Below, piece by piece: positions 1-11,401 of a stretch of 64,000 nucleotides of DNA. Numbering within the stretch: the first letter of the stretch is position 1; each line of letters begins with the position of its first letter. Below the pieces are notes generated by a model. The model worked only from the letters and a program-made list of their open reading frames with translations. It did not search any database and was not told where the DNA came from. The DNA is from Massariosphaeria phaeospora. Its lineage: Eukaryota; Ascomycota; Dothideomycetes; Pleosporales. Location: assembly GCA_011032825.1 (NCBI GenBank), contig JAADJZ010000010.1, forward strand, positions 930,001-994,000, given 5' to 3'. The position numbers and the translations under genes were made by a program.

Positions 1-205
1 CGGCGCGGAGACGACCTGCTAACCAAAGGACCGAATGGGGTGAGCTGGGTTTCGCGAACCTGCTCGGCTTGATGGCGCAACATATCCTCAACGCGGGCGA
101 TGCGGTCATCGATGCCTGTGAGATTACTCAGGAGGTTGTTCTGAAGCCAAGTTGTTCCTGCGAGGACTGTGCCGCAACGACGGAGATGACGTATTCCTGG
201 TCCAG
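1..205 (-). CDS. Partial STAND/NLR-type N-terminal domain protein
   Basis: Only one internal exon is visible; the gene runs off the left edge. On the minus strand the frame is open from the window edge up to a likely splice acceptor (CAG at 208-206). The translation includes LQNNLLSNLTGIDDRIARVE followed by DMLRHQAEQV. That amphipathic stretch is what I know from the N-terminal helical domain of fungal STAND proteins (NLR-like receptors with NACHT, ankyrin or TPR repeats). Family knowledge: such proteins act in self/non-self recognition and cell death. The effector and repeat domains would lie to the left of position 1. The upstream exon with the start codon is not identified; nothing convincing follows the acceptor in 209-522. 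An ankyrin-only protein with the same N-terminus is the main alternative. Confidence 0.5.
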
Positions 206-522
206 CTGAGGTAAGAGGTCTTTGCTACCTTTGTACCACCTAAGATACCGCCACGTAGCACACGTAATTCACGCTCTCTTTGTGCTCTCTCACTCTGCGT
301 TGCCCCGCCTCCTTCCGTTTGTTCTGTTCGTCAGGTGTCATGGAATCCATTATAACCGTGACTTTCTCACCTTCACGCGTCCTTGCTCACACCGTTCCTT
401 TACTCAGGGACCCTAGAATTCAGCCTTGACCGATAGCTACCGTTATTCCGATTAGGATTTTCAAGCCTTCATGCCAAACCATACACATCGATCGTCAGCT
501 CCCGCAGCTCCTCATAAGAAGC

Positions 523-3500
523 ATGAAATTCCGCACTACGTACAGTCAACATGTAGTTGTGGTCTGGGAGTCACACTATATACCATACAAGCAACTAAAG
601 GCTTCACTGAAAGCAGCAAGACGCAATGGCCATGAGCCGTCCGTAGGTGCGTAAAAATAACTATGTGAAGTCAAGTTTGTAACTCTCGCAGATTTCTACG
701 CTGGCGTTGTGCAGGCCATTGTAGCCAATATTGCATTTTCTCCGCAGCGCTACGTCGTGCTACAACACGACGAAGAGCATTTTGAACATATGTGGAACGA
801 TGGTGTGCTTGCCAAGTATCGTTTGGATCTTATCTACCTATACTTGATGAGCCTGCAGGACGCTCTGGTAGAGCTTTTGTGGTTCTATCGAGTCAATTAC
901 GAAGCAATGAATCGTATCTACATCAAGCTTGTCGGATCCGGCCAAGCCTATAGCGCGGAACTGGAAGATTATCGACACACTATTCGCGGACATTTTGCGG
1001 AGCATAGAAAGGCGTACAATAAATGCGTGGGCCAACTTGACAGAGTTCAAGCCAGAGTGGCGACATACCAGAGCGACAAGTCTGCCAGCCGCGCCGATTC
1101 TTACACCCTTGATCAGGACTATCGAGTGGTAGCTGCAATCTTGCAGGAGAGTAACAAAACGTCCATTACGCAAAGTGGACATGGCCGAACCCCTCTTCAC
1201 TTCAGTGCTACGTACGGCATGGTCAATCTTTGTATGCACGTATTGTCCAATGTCAGCCCGATCAAGAAATATATCTTACTCCAAGATGGATCAGGCTTCA
1301 CTACATTGCACATCTCTGTCGCTCGCGGCCATGTCGAAGTGGCTCAAATGTTGTTGTCGGCCATAGACAAGCCATCCACCTTGATACCGGACGACCTCCT
1401 GCATATAGCACTTCGACATGAGGACGATGCTATTGTAAACCTACTGGTTTCCAGATTGGTGGGCCTCAAACACAAGTCCAGTTCCGGAGAAAGCTGCCTT
1501 TACATCGCGGCTCAACTCGGACGAGATGATTACCTTCGCCTACTGTTGCCTATGTTGGGTTCTGACTTGATTGGTGCTGCCGAGTCTGCGTGCCAGTGGA
1601 CACCTCTCTTCATTAGCTGTGTGGAAGGACATATCTCGACTGCCAGGCTACTCTTGGACGCTGGAGCTGACTCGACTCGGCTTGACTACCTCAGATGGAC
1701 CGCGCAGGAGAACGCGGCATTCAGAGGCCATTTACCAGTGGCCGAGCTGTTTTCAGCTATAAATGCAACACTGAAGCTCAGCTGTTCTCCACCAAGGAAT
1801 CATCCACAGCGTAAGAAATCATCGTCGTTTGAGGTCAACTCAGGACAGGCGAACATCATCCTTTACCTGGGTGGCCTACAAGAGAGGAAGCTATCAAAAT
1901 CTTCAACATTAGATCTTCCAGGAACGCTTGGTCATGGACTCGTGCTAAACATCTCGATTAAAGAATCTCCCGCATCAATTGAGCGTATGGTGCCTCTTTT
2001 TAATGACCCAGTGGACGATTCATTGGTCTTCGCCGTAAAACACCCAGCAGAAGCAGCAATCATATTCAACATCCGCAAAGGGGACACTGAACGAGATGAC
2101 CATGATGCTCTTATCGGCACTGGCGTCACATTTCTGGACGCTCAAACTACCATTTTAGGTGCCCGACATGGCACTCTGTTAAGGGAGCACTCTGTGCCGA
2201 TTCTGTGTAAAGACACTCTGAGACTGCTAGGAACTATAACCTTCTCATTCCTGATCGTCGGACCGTACTACCAACTCGAATGCCCATCGCCTAGTTTTAG
2301 GTATCTTGAAGCTCCAGGCTCGGTCCGGTTAATAGGACATCGAGGTGCTTACTTCTAATATACTGGTATTCTACGTATGCTGACTCTGTCTGAGGGCTTG
2401 GCCAGAATTCTCGGGACCGTTTCCTTCAACTTGGAGAAAACACGATTGGGGTACGAACATACGCACTCAATGCAGTAACTATCTAACGTCTGCCGAAGTC
2501 TTTTTTTGCAGCTGGAAAACAAGGAGCAACTTTTGTGGAGGTATGTCAATGCTTTCCGAAACAAAGGCCATGGTCTTTATTTGACGCAACTGCTGGCAAG
2601 CATGAGTATCTAACTCTTTTTAGTTCGGTATTATACATATTCTTACTACGCATGTGGCGACTGCTCACTCGGAACAGATGTTCAGCTCACAAAAGATCTT
2701 GTCCCTGTACTCTTTCACGATTACTCGTTGAGTGAATCAGGTACCGATGTTCCCATTCATGACGTGACTCTTGACCAGGTCAGTATTGATTATCCAGCAT
2801 ATAAACAGTGCTTAGCTGATCTGCGTAGTTTATGCATGCCAGTAATGTCCAATCCCAGCGAGGAAATCCTCCATCTATTGTTGGAAGTTCGGGAAACTAT
2901 ACAGCTTGCGGTGATGTCCACCTTCGCAGGCCGCGCTCAAGGTCGGTCACGATGGCTCACGAAAAAGGGGCTGAGGAGGTGAGGAACAGAATGAAGCACA
3001 CTGTAGACTACTTGACAAAAGGCTTCAAACCGAACACACGCGGAGACTTTGTCCAGGACACTTTCACTACGCTAGAAGACGTGCTTTGCAACGTTCCCGC
3101 GGACATGGGATTCGACATGGAAATCAGTAAGTTTCGACCACCTGTAGGAACACGTTCGCCATATAATATTTTTTAGAGTACCCACCCACGTATTCATGAG
3201 GCTGTCGAAGCTGGGATAGCTCCAGTTTCCATCGATATCAATATTTTCGTCGACGCCATCCTGGACGTAATCGCTCGCTTCTGTGGAGGTCGCAACATCA
3301 TCCTATCCTCTTTCACCCCCGAAGTTTGTATTCTGCTGGCGATCAAGCAGAAGTCGTATCCAGTCCTCTTCATCACCAACGCAGGTAAGCGTCCGTTGTC
3401 TGATAAAGAAAAACGTGCTGGTAGTCTGCAAGTTGCGGTGCGATTCGCGAAACAATGGGGTCTAGCTGGTATTGTGGCTGCAGCAGATTCTGTAGTAATG

Positions 3501-3740
3501 TGTCCGCGTCTTATCGGCTTCATTAGAAGTCAGGGACTTATCTGTGGGAGTTACAATGGCTTGAATAACGAGCCGGCAAATGTGGAGGTATGTCTATCAT
3601 TAACATTGGATTTGAACAGTATGCTCGAGCTAACTAAACAATATTAGCTTCAAGTTAAGGCCGGCATCAACCTTATCGTAGCGGATCGTGTTGGGCTTAT
3701 ATCTCAGACCCTGGAGAGACTAAAGTCCGCCCCTACGTAG
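523..3740 (+). CDS. GDE1: Gde1-type SPX-ankyrin-glycerophosphodiesterase, frameshifted near its C-terminus
   Basis: Glycerophosphocholine phosphodiesterase family (yeast Gde1), releasing glycerol-3-phosphate and choline from GPC in the cytoplasm. Proposed exons: 523-646, 692-2344, 2395-2450, 2499-2540, 2624-2627, 2678-2778, 2829-3126, 3177-3587, 3648-3740. The start MKFRTTYSQH is a typical SPX opening. Exon 2 finishes the SPX region and then carries about five ankyrin repeats (for example TPLHFSATYGMVNLC and TTLHISVARGHVEVAQMLL). GDPD signatures follow: LIGHRG, LGENTIG, GATFVEFDVQLTKD and VLFHDY, so the catalytic His, Glu, Asp and second His are present. Exon 5 is only 4 nt (TTCG), needed to restore EFD. 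After the exon-7 donor the frame is broken by a tandem CCCA at 3181-3188, giving a stop at 3197. The downstream frame still encodes good GDPD sequence (SSFTPEVCILLAIKQKSYPV; VADRVGLI). The break may be a mutation or an assembly error; intact, the protein would be about 925 aa. Confidence 0.85.
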
Positions 3741-4160
3741 CGAGACACTCCATGTGCTAAAAAAAACAAGATGTGAAGGTTTGAGAAATCATACAAAAGA
3801 TGAGAACTGAGTTGATCATTACGAAACTACGAGGTAATCACTATATAGACTAGATATAGACTAGACGGAAACCAGCACTAGATGCCGTAACAAGAGGTAC
3901 TCTCTCTCTAAAAGTTAATAAGCTTTAGGAGAATACCTGCTTCAGAAGCACTATTACTTTCTCTGCTTCTAAGCCACGCGGGGAAACACTAACCGCACTT
4001 TGGTCAAATGTTTCTCTAGGCGGCGGACAAGACTTTCCACGTCAAAAGAGCGGCTGCACAGCCTCGTAGAGTTGTATGCGTACTGCATCCCAGCTCCTAT
4101 CAGGTCTGAACGCTTCACTAAGCCACCCTGCTCACCCACCCGCCCCTTCAACCTCCTACC
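3741..4160. other. Intergenic stretch, nothing recognised
   Basis: This holds the 3' flank of the GDE1-type gene, including near-repeated TATAGACTAGATATAGACTAG at 3842-3863, and the 5' flank of the patatin remnant. No coding frame or RNA signal is convincing. Confidence 0.5.
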
Positions 4161-5040
4161 ATGCCGAAGCATAATCTCCGCCTGCTCGCCCTTGATGGTG
4201 ACGGCATCCACGGCCTGTCGACCCTTCAGATCTTGAAGCAGTTTGTAGATACCATTGACTCAGAATCACCGCTAAAGCCTTGCGACTACTAGTTCGGAAA
4301 ATCAGAGGCACTGGCACTGGCTGGTTAGTATTAGTTACGTTGTCGGACACAAGGCTGACAAGAAACTCAGGCCTACAGCTATTCTGCTTAGTCGGCTGCG
4401 GATAACGGTCGACGAAAGAATTGACACATGTGTATCCCTATCAGACAGGATCTTCCAGAAGCGGAGACACTATGTAACAATCAAAGGCCAGATCCAAGGA
4501 CAATCCGACGCGGATGGGCTGGAGCGGACAATCAAGGATATTGCTGTGAGGTATAGTCTGGCAGAGAACGCGCTGCCAAAGGACGCTCCAGAGGCAAAGT
4601 GCAAAGTATGAATGCACGTTTATACTTCCCAAGTTAAAATAATACTAAGTATTAGAGCGTAGGTTGGTGTGCGCAACAAGCAAACAGACGGGCGATACGG
4701 TTCAGCTCACTAGCTACTGCTCGTCTCGTGGCCGCGAAAGACTGCTCCGCACCACCAAGATATGGGAAGCAGGCCGGGCAGCGTTGGCAACCTCATCCTT
4801 CTTCGACTTCATTACGCTCGATGACTTCGCGAGGACTCCGTCGACGGTGCTATTGTTGCCGACTATGTTTAATACACCGGCAGACGCATCAACATATAAC
4901 GAAACGGAGATATGGCGCCGGCAATTGTGTTTTTCCTAACGGCTCTTATATAAGATACGGGTGCATTATTGACTCTACCAGGCATACCATATGGCGTATT
5001 ATTGCGAGTGGCCGACAACGCGACGTGAGGATGCTTTCGT
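4161..5040 (+). pseudogene. Degenerate patatin-like phospholipase
   Basis: The remnant begins at ATG 4161 with MPKHNLRLLALDGDGIHGLS, matching the patatin opening in which an oxyanion-hole DGGGxRG is expected (here DGDGIHG). A stop follows PLKPCDY. In another frame the nucleophile elbow reads GTGTG where functional patatins have GTSTG, so the catalytic serine is glycine. Further conserved blocks appear in changing frames: LRITVDERIDTC, RIFQKRRHYVTIKGQIQG, VCATSKQTGDTVQLTSY, KIWEAGRAALATSSFFD, and near 4831-4870 the DGA motif of the catalytic Asp (VDGAIVADYV) out of frame with the preceding block. An intron-like segment lies near 4608-4660. Family knowledge: fungal patatins of this type are often the N-terminal domain of NLR-like or ankyrin proteins. 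Several stops, frame changes and the lost serine make this dead; beyond about 4910 similarity is faint. Confidence 0.8.
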
Positions 5041-8000
5041 GTTTATATTAGCATTGGCAACAATAGTAGAATGGGCCAAGAGAAGCCATTCCAGTAACGG
5101 CGCTTAGGTACATAGATCCATAGGCGAGAGCGCCAGAGTATCAGCTTCTCCATGTCCCTCCCGGACGTAAACAACATACCGACCGCGGGCGTACGCACTG
5201 CACATCGTAGCAAGAAGCGGTGAGGACGTGGCGAGGCGCATAGTAAACCTCCGGTGCCACAGGACTCGAAAGTTTGGCACTCGGAAAGATAGAGACAAGC
5301 CCTGAAGTGAAGCCACCTGGGCACAGACGGGTGCTGGCATTGAGATGCGTATGCGGTGCGGTCTGGTGCGGTGCGGCGCGTTGACGAAGTTTCCACGACG
5401 ATGATATGTCTGATATTAGAGACCGTAGGCTTGACGCGGCGGTTTGGGCTCTAGCTAGTAATCCGTGCGTAACATGTGCTGGCGAATCTCGTGATCGTTA
5501 CCTGATGTTTAGTGAAAGCGGCCTGCAAGATCGTCAATCAAAGAGTGCTCTTCAGGGAGATAGAGACATGCAGTCCGTGAACCCGTTTCAACTCCGGCGG
5601 GGAAACTGCTCAAGCAGACGCATAGCGGGAACAGAAAGCGGAGCAAGACCCAGAACACGAGCAAATGAACATCCTTCCGGCGGGTCCTGCATGCCCGTTG
5701 CCGCTTGACGCGTACTCGACGGAGACCTCGTGGCAAGTGTGCCATGGCGATGCGGGGAAAAGGGATGCATCGACGTCCCGATTCCGCTACCCTAGAACAG
5801 CTGAGTGCTTTGTCGTTGCAAGGGAGGAGGTGGGTGTGATTGGCATCAAAATCTCCGATGCCTGCTTGCGCTGTGTGACGAGGACTCGAGAACGGGGTAA
5901 AGCGACGGATAGCTACAGCGGGGTAAGCGGAAGGTTGGTGAGTCACCGTACCGTCAGGGGTTGGTGGTTACGTCTGAGGTACAGAGGCTGGATTGGAGAT
6001 GAACGCTTTCAGAATAGACGCTTCGTTCAGTAGCCTAGTTGCAGATCACATCTTTGAGCAACTGTTGACGGGTGTTTGCTGTATCTGGATTATGCTATGC
6101 CTGGAGAACGCCGCCAGGCGCAAGGAGAATTACACGAAGGCGTACTGACGGCCCTCAACGACGCGCGAAGACAAAGACCGTGTCGACAGTCATAAGACCT
6201 GACGTCGGAGGTTATCCCAGTCCCGCTGCAGGACAAGATGATGTGCATATTATCTGTGATGTCGTTACCAGAGCGAGAAGACTATGCAGCTCGTCGAGCG
6301 AGCTGTCGGTTTGCTGCTACTACTCGTCGGACGTTCAGCTGCGCACCAAACGGCGCCTCTGCCGCCTTAGGTCTCAGACAGCACCGATCGGTGCACCCGA
6401 GCATCAAACACACATGGCTACAAACTTCGTGTTCACATGCACCTTCCCGTAGCCAAGAATATCTCTTCCAGCCGCCGTGATCGCGGTTAGGCGGACCTGC
6501 TGCTTTGATTCTTCTCGTGCTAGGCCTGGACCGGGCTCGGGATGGATGATATCGAGGCTCGTGTGGCTCCGTTGTCGGGCACCGATGCATCTCTGGTTTG
6601 GTGGCCATATGCAACGAAAAGGGGATGTGACGAGAGTAGTGCGGTTGGTGAGGTGACAAGTGTCGTGGGGTGAGGAGGAAAGGGATGGGAAAGCGCGACT
6701 GACGTACGTCTGTGTTAGTCACACGGTTCAGGCAGGAATGCCCGGAGGAGCCGCCGCAAGTCTCCTTATTGGTGCAGCTGGAGATGCTGCAACGTAGTGT
6801 CAGTCCCTATTACCCTAGTGCGTGGTACTCTTGAGAACCGGTGTACAGCTCTTGTTGTGCTGTTCATCGGAGCACCATGTTCGCGTCTTGCCTGTCAGGA
6901 CATTGGAAAGGACACCGGGCTAATCTATACAAGTACAACGCGCGAATCGGATACTCCGCTCAGCTCCTGGATGCACTTGTACTCCTACCGCTGTCAGCGC
7001 TGTACATGCTTACGCCGATTCCCTTGCAACACGATAGAACATGTAGTTATCCGTGAAGTCAAGTCCTGCCCGGGAGCCGAGAGCCACTCAAACATATTGC
7101 TGGCTCGGGCCGGTGATACCTGCGCAGGATGCCGCCTGCACGTGAGGGAGTGCGGAATCAGCACGGAACTTCCTCCCGACGAGCTGTAAGGGTGGAGCAA
7201 ACCAGGTAGCGTGGAACCTTCAAGGGCGGCTGGAGCACATAGCGAGCCCGTTGCCTGCACAGAACCACAAGCGGAACCAGTTGCCTCTACTGTATCAATG
7301 ACTGCACTGTCTTACAGACAGGCGTGCGTGGCTTGGAACCAGTCAAGTATACGTCGAGCGGTGGCGTACGTCGTGCCATGTGTGGGGAACATTCAAGGAG
7401 TGGAGCTCTTAGGAGACGTGGTGTAAGGTTGCTCCAAGAAGGCTGGGGACAGAGTCCGTACTACGAAGCAGTGGATCCTGTGTCGCAGTGGGGTTTGAAC
7501 ATTTCCGAATAGGTGAAGCGTGCGCAGGAGCTCGCGGAAGAGGACATCTAGGCACGAGTGAGCATTGAGGTTCAAGCTGCAAGACCTTCACCCTCTTTCT
7601 GGTCAGAACTAAGCTGACCGTGGCGCGAGAAGACACTACTGGCTTCGTCCCGAGTCGTGCATACGCCGTGTTAACTTAAGATGTGGTTTACTTCAGACGG
7701 TCTCTTTGGGAGTTGCGGATGGAATGTCACCTCGAAAATGCCCCGTGGTGTGATGGAAGTCGTCCAATTCAACAAGTTCGTGGCCATGAGGACGAAGTCA
7801 TCAAGCTGTATGTGGTACCCGGGACCTTTGCTCATGTTTGCACTGTGTATCCTGGTAAGAAGGCCTTGAGAACTCTCTCTACTGCACATCGAAGCTCGTC
7901 ATAGCCGAGCAGCTGACTCCGGGGAGGGGCGGACAGGAGATATGTACAGAGTGGGTCGGCACACTGCAACCCGCATGCAGAACGTGACTTGGATGTTCAG

Positions 8001-8382
8001 TGAAGAAGCAAACATCGACTTATGCGGGCGGTGGTAGACCGCGGCAAATTACGGACTGGTAAGGCTGAGAGCAGACGGTTTGGAAATGACGAGGATGCCG
8101 TCTAGCTGGTGCTTCTGCAATGTGACACAAAGCAAGCAGCCACCAAAGCTTGCCATGATGCATCAATGAAGATCTGCAGTCTTGCTTTTCATGTCCCGTC
8201 TGCGGCTGCGGTCGTGAGGCCTGGAACTTGTACGATATGTTGAGGCTTTGTCAAGGCATGACCATGGCCCGGATGCCATGTACTGTCTATATTCCTGGGC
8301 TCGGCTTCCAACGGGAGAGATAACTGCAGCATCGTATATGGCCCGTTGTGTCTCAACATCAGCCTCTTTGCGCAGCAAGTTA

Positions 8383-8402
8383 CGCAGCAGCAGCAGCAGC
8401 AG
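8383..8402 (+). repeat. CAG trinucleotide run
   Basis: The plus strand shows six consecutive CAG units (CTG on the other strand). No convincing gene covers it, so this is a plain microsatellite. Confidence 0.85.
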
Positions 8403-8911
8403 GACCAAGCCAGGTTTGAAGCGAGCGATGCCGCAGCGGCCTGGATGGCATGTCTGAACACTCAATAGGTACTCCGTACGGATTATCTCGGTCCCGCAGG
8501 GCGTGGGTGGACGAACGGCTGAGGACGACAAGGCAATTTCTGCTATCTATCGCACCGTACGATCTGCTCCCGCCGGTCAGCACCACTGTACAGCACGCGC
8601 AGCGAATAAGATTGGCGCCGTATACACGAGAACAATATATTTTCCTGCGCGACACGGAGAACCAGGGCAGGACCGGCAGGCCAGCCTGGAGGAGTTGTCC
8701 AAAGTCGCCCATAAAATGCACATTAAGCTCCATGACCAGCGCTGCGGCATGCAGGCGCACCCGCTACGGTGGTCTGCGGCGAACAGGGAGAGACAGATGA
8801 GGTGTCGAAATGATAATGCGTGGTTGAGGGAATAGATTTGCGTGGTGTGAGCTGACGGTTGATCTGAAGAGCGGAGCGCCGCCGTGGTGATGATTGCCAC
8901 ACCATTACCAC

Positions 8912-8940
8912 ACCACCATGCCACCACCACCACCACCGCC
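8912..8940 (+). repeat. CCA/CAC-rich simple repeat
   Basis: Imperfect CCA triplets (ACCACACCACCATG followed by a run of CCACCACC) on the plus strand outside any recognised gene. Confidence 0.75.
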
Positions 8941-11401
8941 TGCGCATCCTGTCTTGGTCCAAAGACCAGTCCAATAAACCCCGGGGCCAAACCATGTACG
9001 TATCCCGACATATCGCCAAAGGCAGCCACGATACCTAGTCCTGCAGGCGTGCCTACTCGGTGCCACACGCCGAAGATTCTCCTATTCGGCGGTTTTTGCT
9101 TGTTGTGAAGGAAGATGACCTCGGGCCTTGCTTTTGATAATCATCCCTCATCAGATGACCAAGGAGAATGAAAATCCCATCAGCTGCGCCCGCCCAATCT
9201 TGCTTCTCTCTCACCCGCAAACCGAACCCACGATAGCTAGACCACTAGGCGTCAGCCCGGTACTGCGTAGTTGGTCACACAGCGAACGGCCGAGCAGTCA
9301 CTCGCTCTCATCGAGTTTTCCGGTGACGCCTCCTCTGCGGTTGCACTTTACCCTTTTCTTTGAGTGTATATGTATGGCGGTAGATGGCGCCCCAGCGGCT
9401 ACGCGATATCGAGAAGCTGAGCAGAGGCAAAGGCGTGCTACTGGATTGGATTGCATCGGATTGGACTAATAAAACGTGTCTTGGGTGTACGCGTGTGTGT
9501 TGGAGGACGACTGACGATTCAGCCCAGCAGCCAGCTGACCGGTTACCTACGGATACCTACCGTACATCGCAGCCCTAGCTGACACCTGGCGGTTGTGGTT
9601 GCAGTTGCGATTTGGTACGGAGGATGTACTGTATGCCTCCATGATTACCGCATGAAGACGAGTCCTCCAGGACCGCATACGGCTGCCTTGTCTTGTCTTG
9701 CCTTGGGTCTCGCCGTCCAGCAAGCAGGTACACGCGGACAACGCCAATACAGTACACAATCCCACAGCCCTACCCAACCTTCCTTCGTTCCCGCCGTAGA
9801 AGACCATCGAAGAACATTGCCTCATTGCTCAGCCCTCAACAACAATCAGGCCCACCACGGCTGCAATACACACGCATGTGCATACCAATACAGCAATCAA
9901 CCACAATCACCCAAACCCGATGATGCCTCTCCGCCTAGGCTCCAGCCATCACATCCCTCCCCTCGATCGTGCATACAGGACATTATTGCTCTCTACAGTA
10001 TCGCAATCACTCAATGTCAACCAAATCCCTCCCGCACCACCCACTATATCTGACGAAATAGTGGCAATCTATCTAGGATAATTTTGGGCCGTTAGCCAAC
10101 CCCAAACCTCCCCACCACCGGCTCAATCCTTTTCCCATGTGCCATTGCCGCATCCCTACGACACTGACTCCGAGTCTGCAGCATCTCGTCCGTCGCCCAA
10201 TCACCGCCCTCTGCACCGCACCCACATCAGCAGCCCATCCCGCCCCCCTGATTCGCCCGCCCATTCTGCGACCGTCGCATGCAACTAAGCAAGCGCACAG
10301 CAGCTCAGCTGCACTAAGCCCCAGTGCGCTCTAGTCGGCAGGCGCAGGCGCAGGCCCAGCCCAGCCCGCGGCCCTAAGTCGAGGTGCGCTGGTTGGCCGC
10401 CCCGTTTGCTCAAGTTTAGGTGGGTCCGGCCGTTTTGGGAGAGTTGCTTTTTCGAAGGATCGTGCAGGCAGGCAGGCGACGACGGTTGGGCGAAGCAATT
10501 CTGGAAGGAAGGGAAGTGCGCAAAGACGAGCTGAGCCGAGCAGGGGTTAGCTACCGGTACCGGTTTCTGAGGTGGGATTGTTGAGGTTGGGATCGCGGGA
10601 CGTGGGAGGAAGGATTTTTTTCGATATTGAGCTGCGTTGTTTTTATCTTCACAAGGCAGCATGCAGAGTCGAGGAGTCACGGATTGAAGGAGACGTTTTT
10701 TTAGTTCTCTCGACGGTGCAGCTAGTGCGCTGCAACCACCTAATCGTATATCAGTTTGATTGATACCCGGTCTTCTTGCCCTTGGGCAAGAACGTATTTA
10801 TCCACCACCAGCTTCCTTGCTGGTCTACCATACAATGTTGAGCCAAAAGGTTATCGCAACCTGCTCTGGTATCTAGAGTGAAAAAGAGAAGATCAAAGAC
10901 CGTCAATGACGTTGGTCTCTCCACGCTGGCGTAGCCCAAGTCCAAAATAGAATAAACTCCATGTGTAAATGCTTTCAGAACCCACGCTCCTGGAATCAAG
11001 TACCATAGCCCCCAAAACAGGGCTTGAGAGTACAACGACAAGGGTCTAGTAGAACATGTATATCGACAGACTGAACAAAGTAAATAAGAAAAGGAGCATC
11101 GGCCCTCGAGGCTTTGTTTTGCAGGAGTTAAAGTAGTAAGGCACCATCGCGGTCAAAAAGTTTCTAGGTCCGAGGTCGTGTTGGTTCTTCGTTGGATTTG
11201 TTGGAAGGCCCAGGCCATGGGACAGAAAAAGGTCGATCTATTTTGAAACGCCAGGAAAAAAGTTGATAAAACACACCAACACCGTGCAAAAGCACCGCTT
11301 TATATAAATCATCTCGTCATGACTTTTCAGCAAAGATATAAACACATCGTAAGAAGCGTATCCGGTGGAGGAAGGATTGCCGTGTGAGGATTGAAACACG
11401 C

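Larger units (their letters stand above)
5041..11401. other. 6.4-kb stretch without a supportable gene
   Basis: Many ORFs of 60-160 codons occur on both strands, but none shows domain signatures, conserved motifs or plausible splice-linked continuation. Their translations are rich in Arg, Ser, Pro and Cys, as expected of chance ORFs in GC-balanced DNA. Small simple repeats occur: CAG repeats at about 8383-8402 and CCA repeats around 8912-8940. The part from 9.6 to 10.3 kb is C-rich on the plus strand. The last about 650 bases are the 3' flank of the kinase gene. Decayed genes beyond recognition are possible next to the patatin remnant. Confidence 0.5.
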
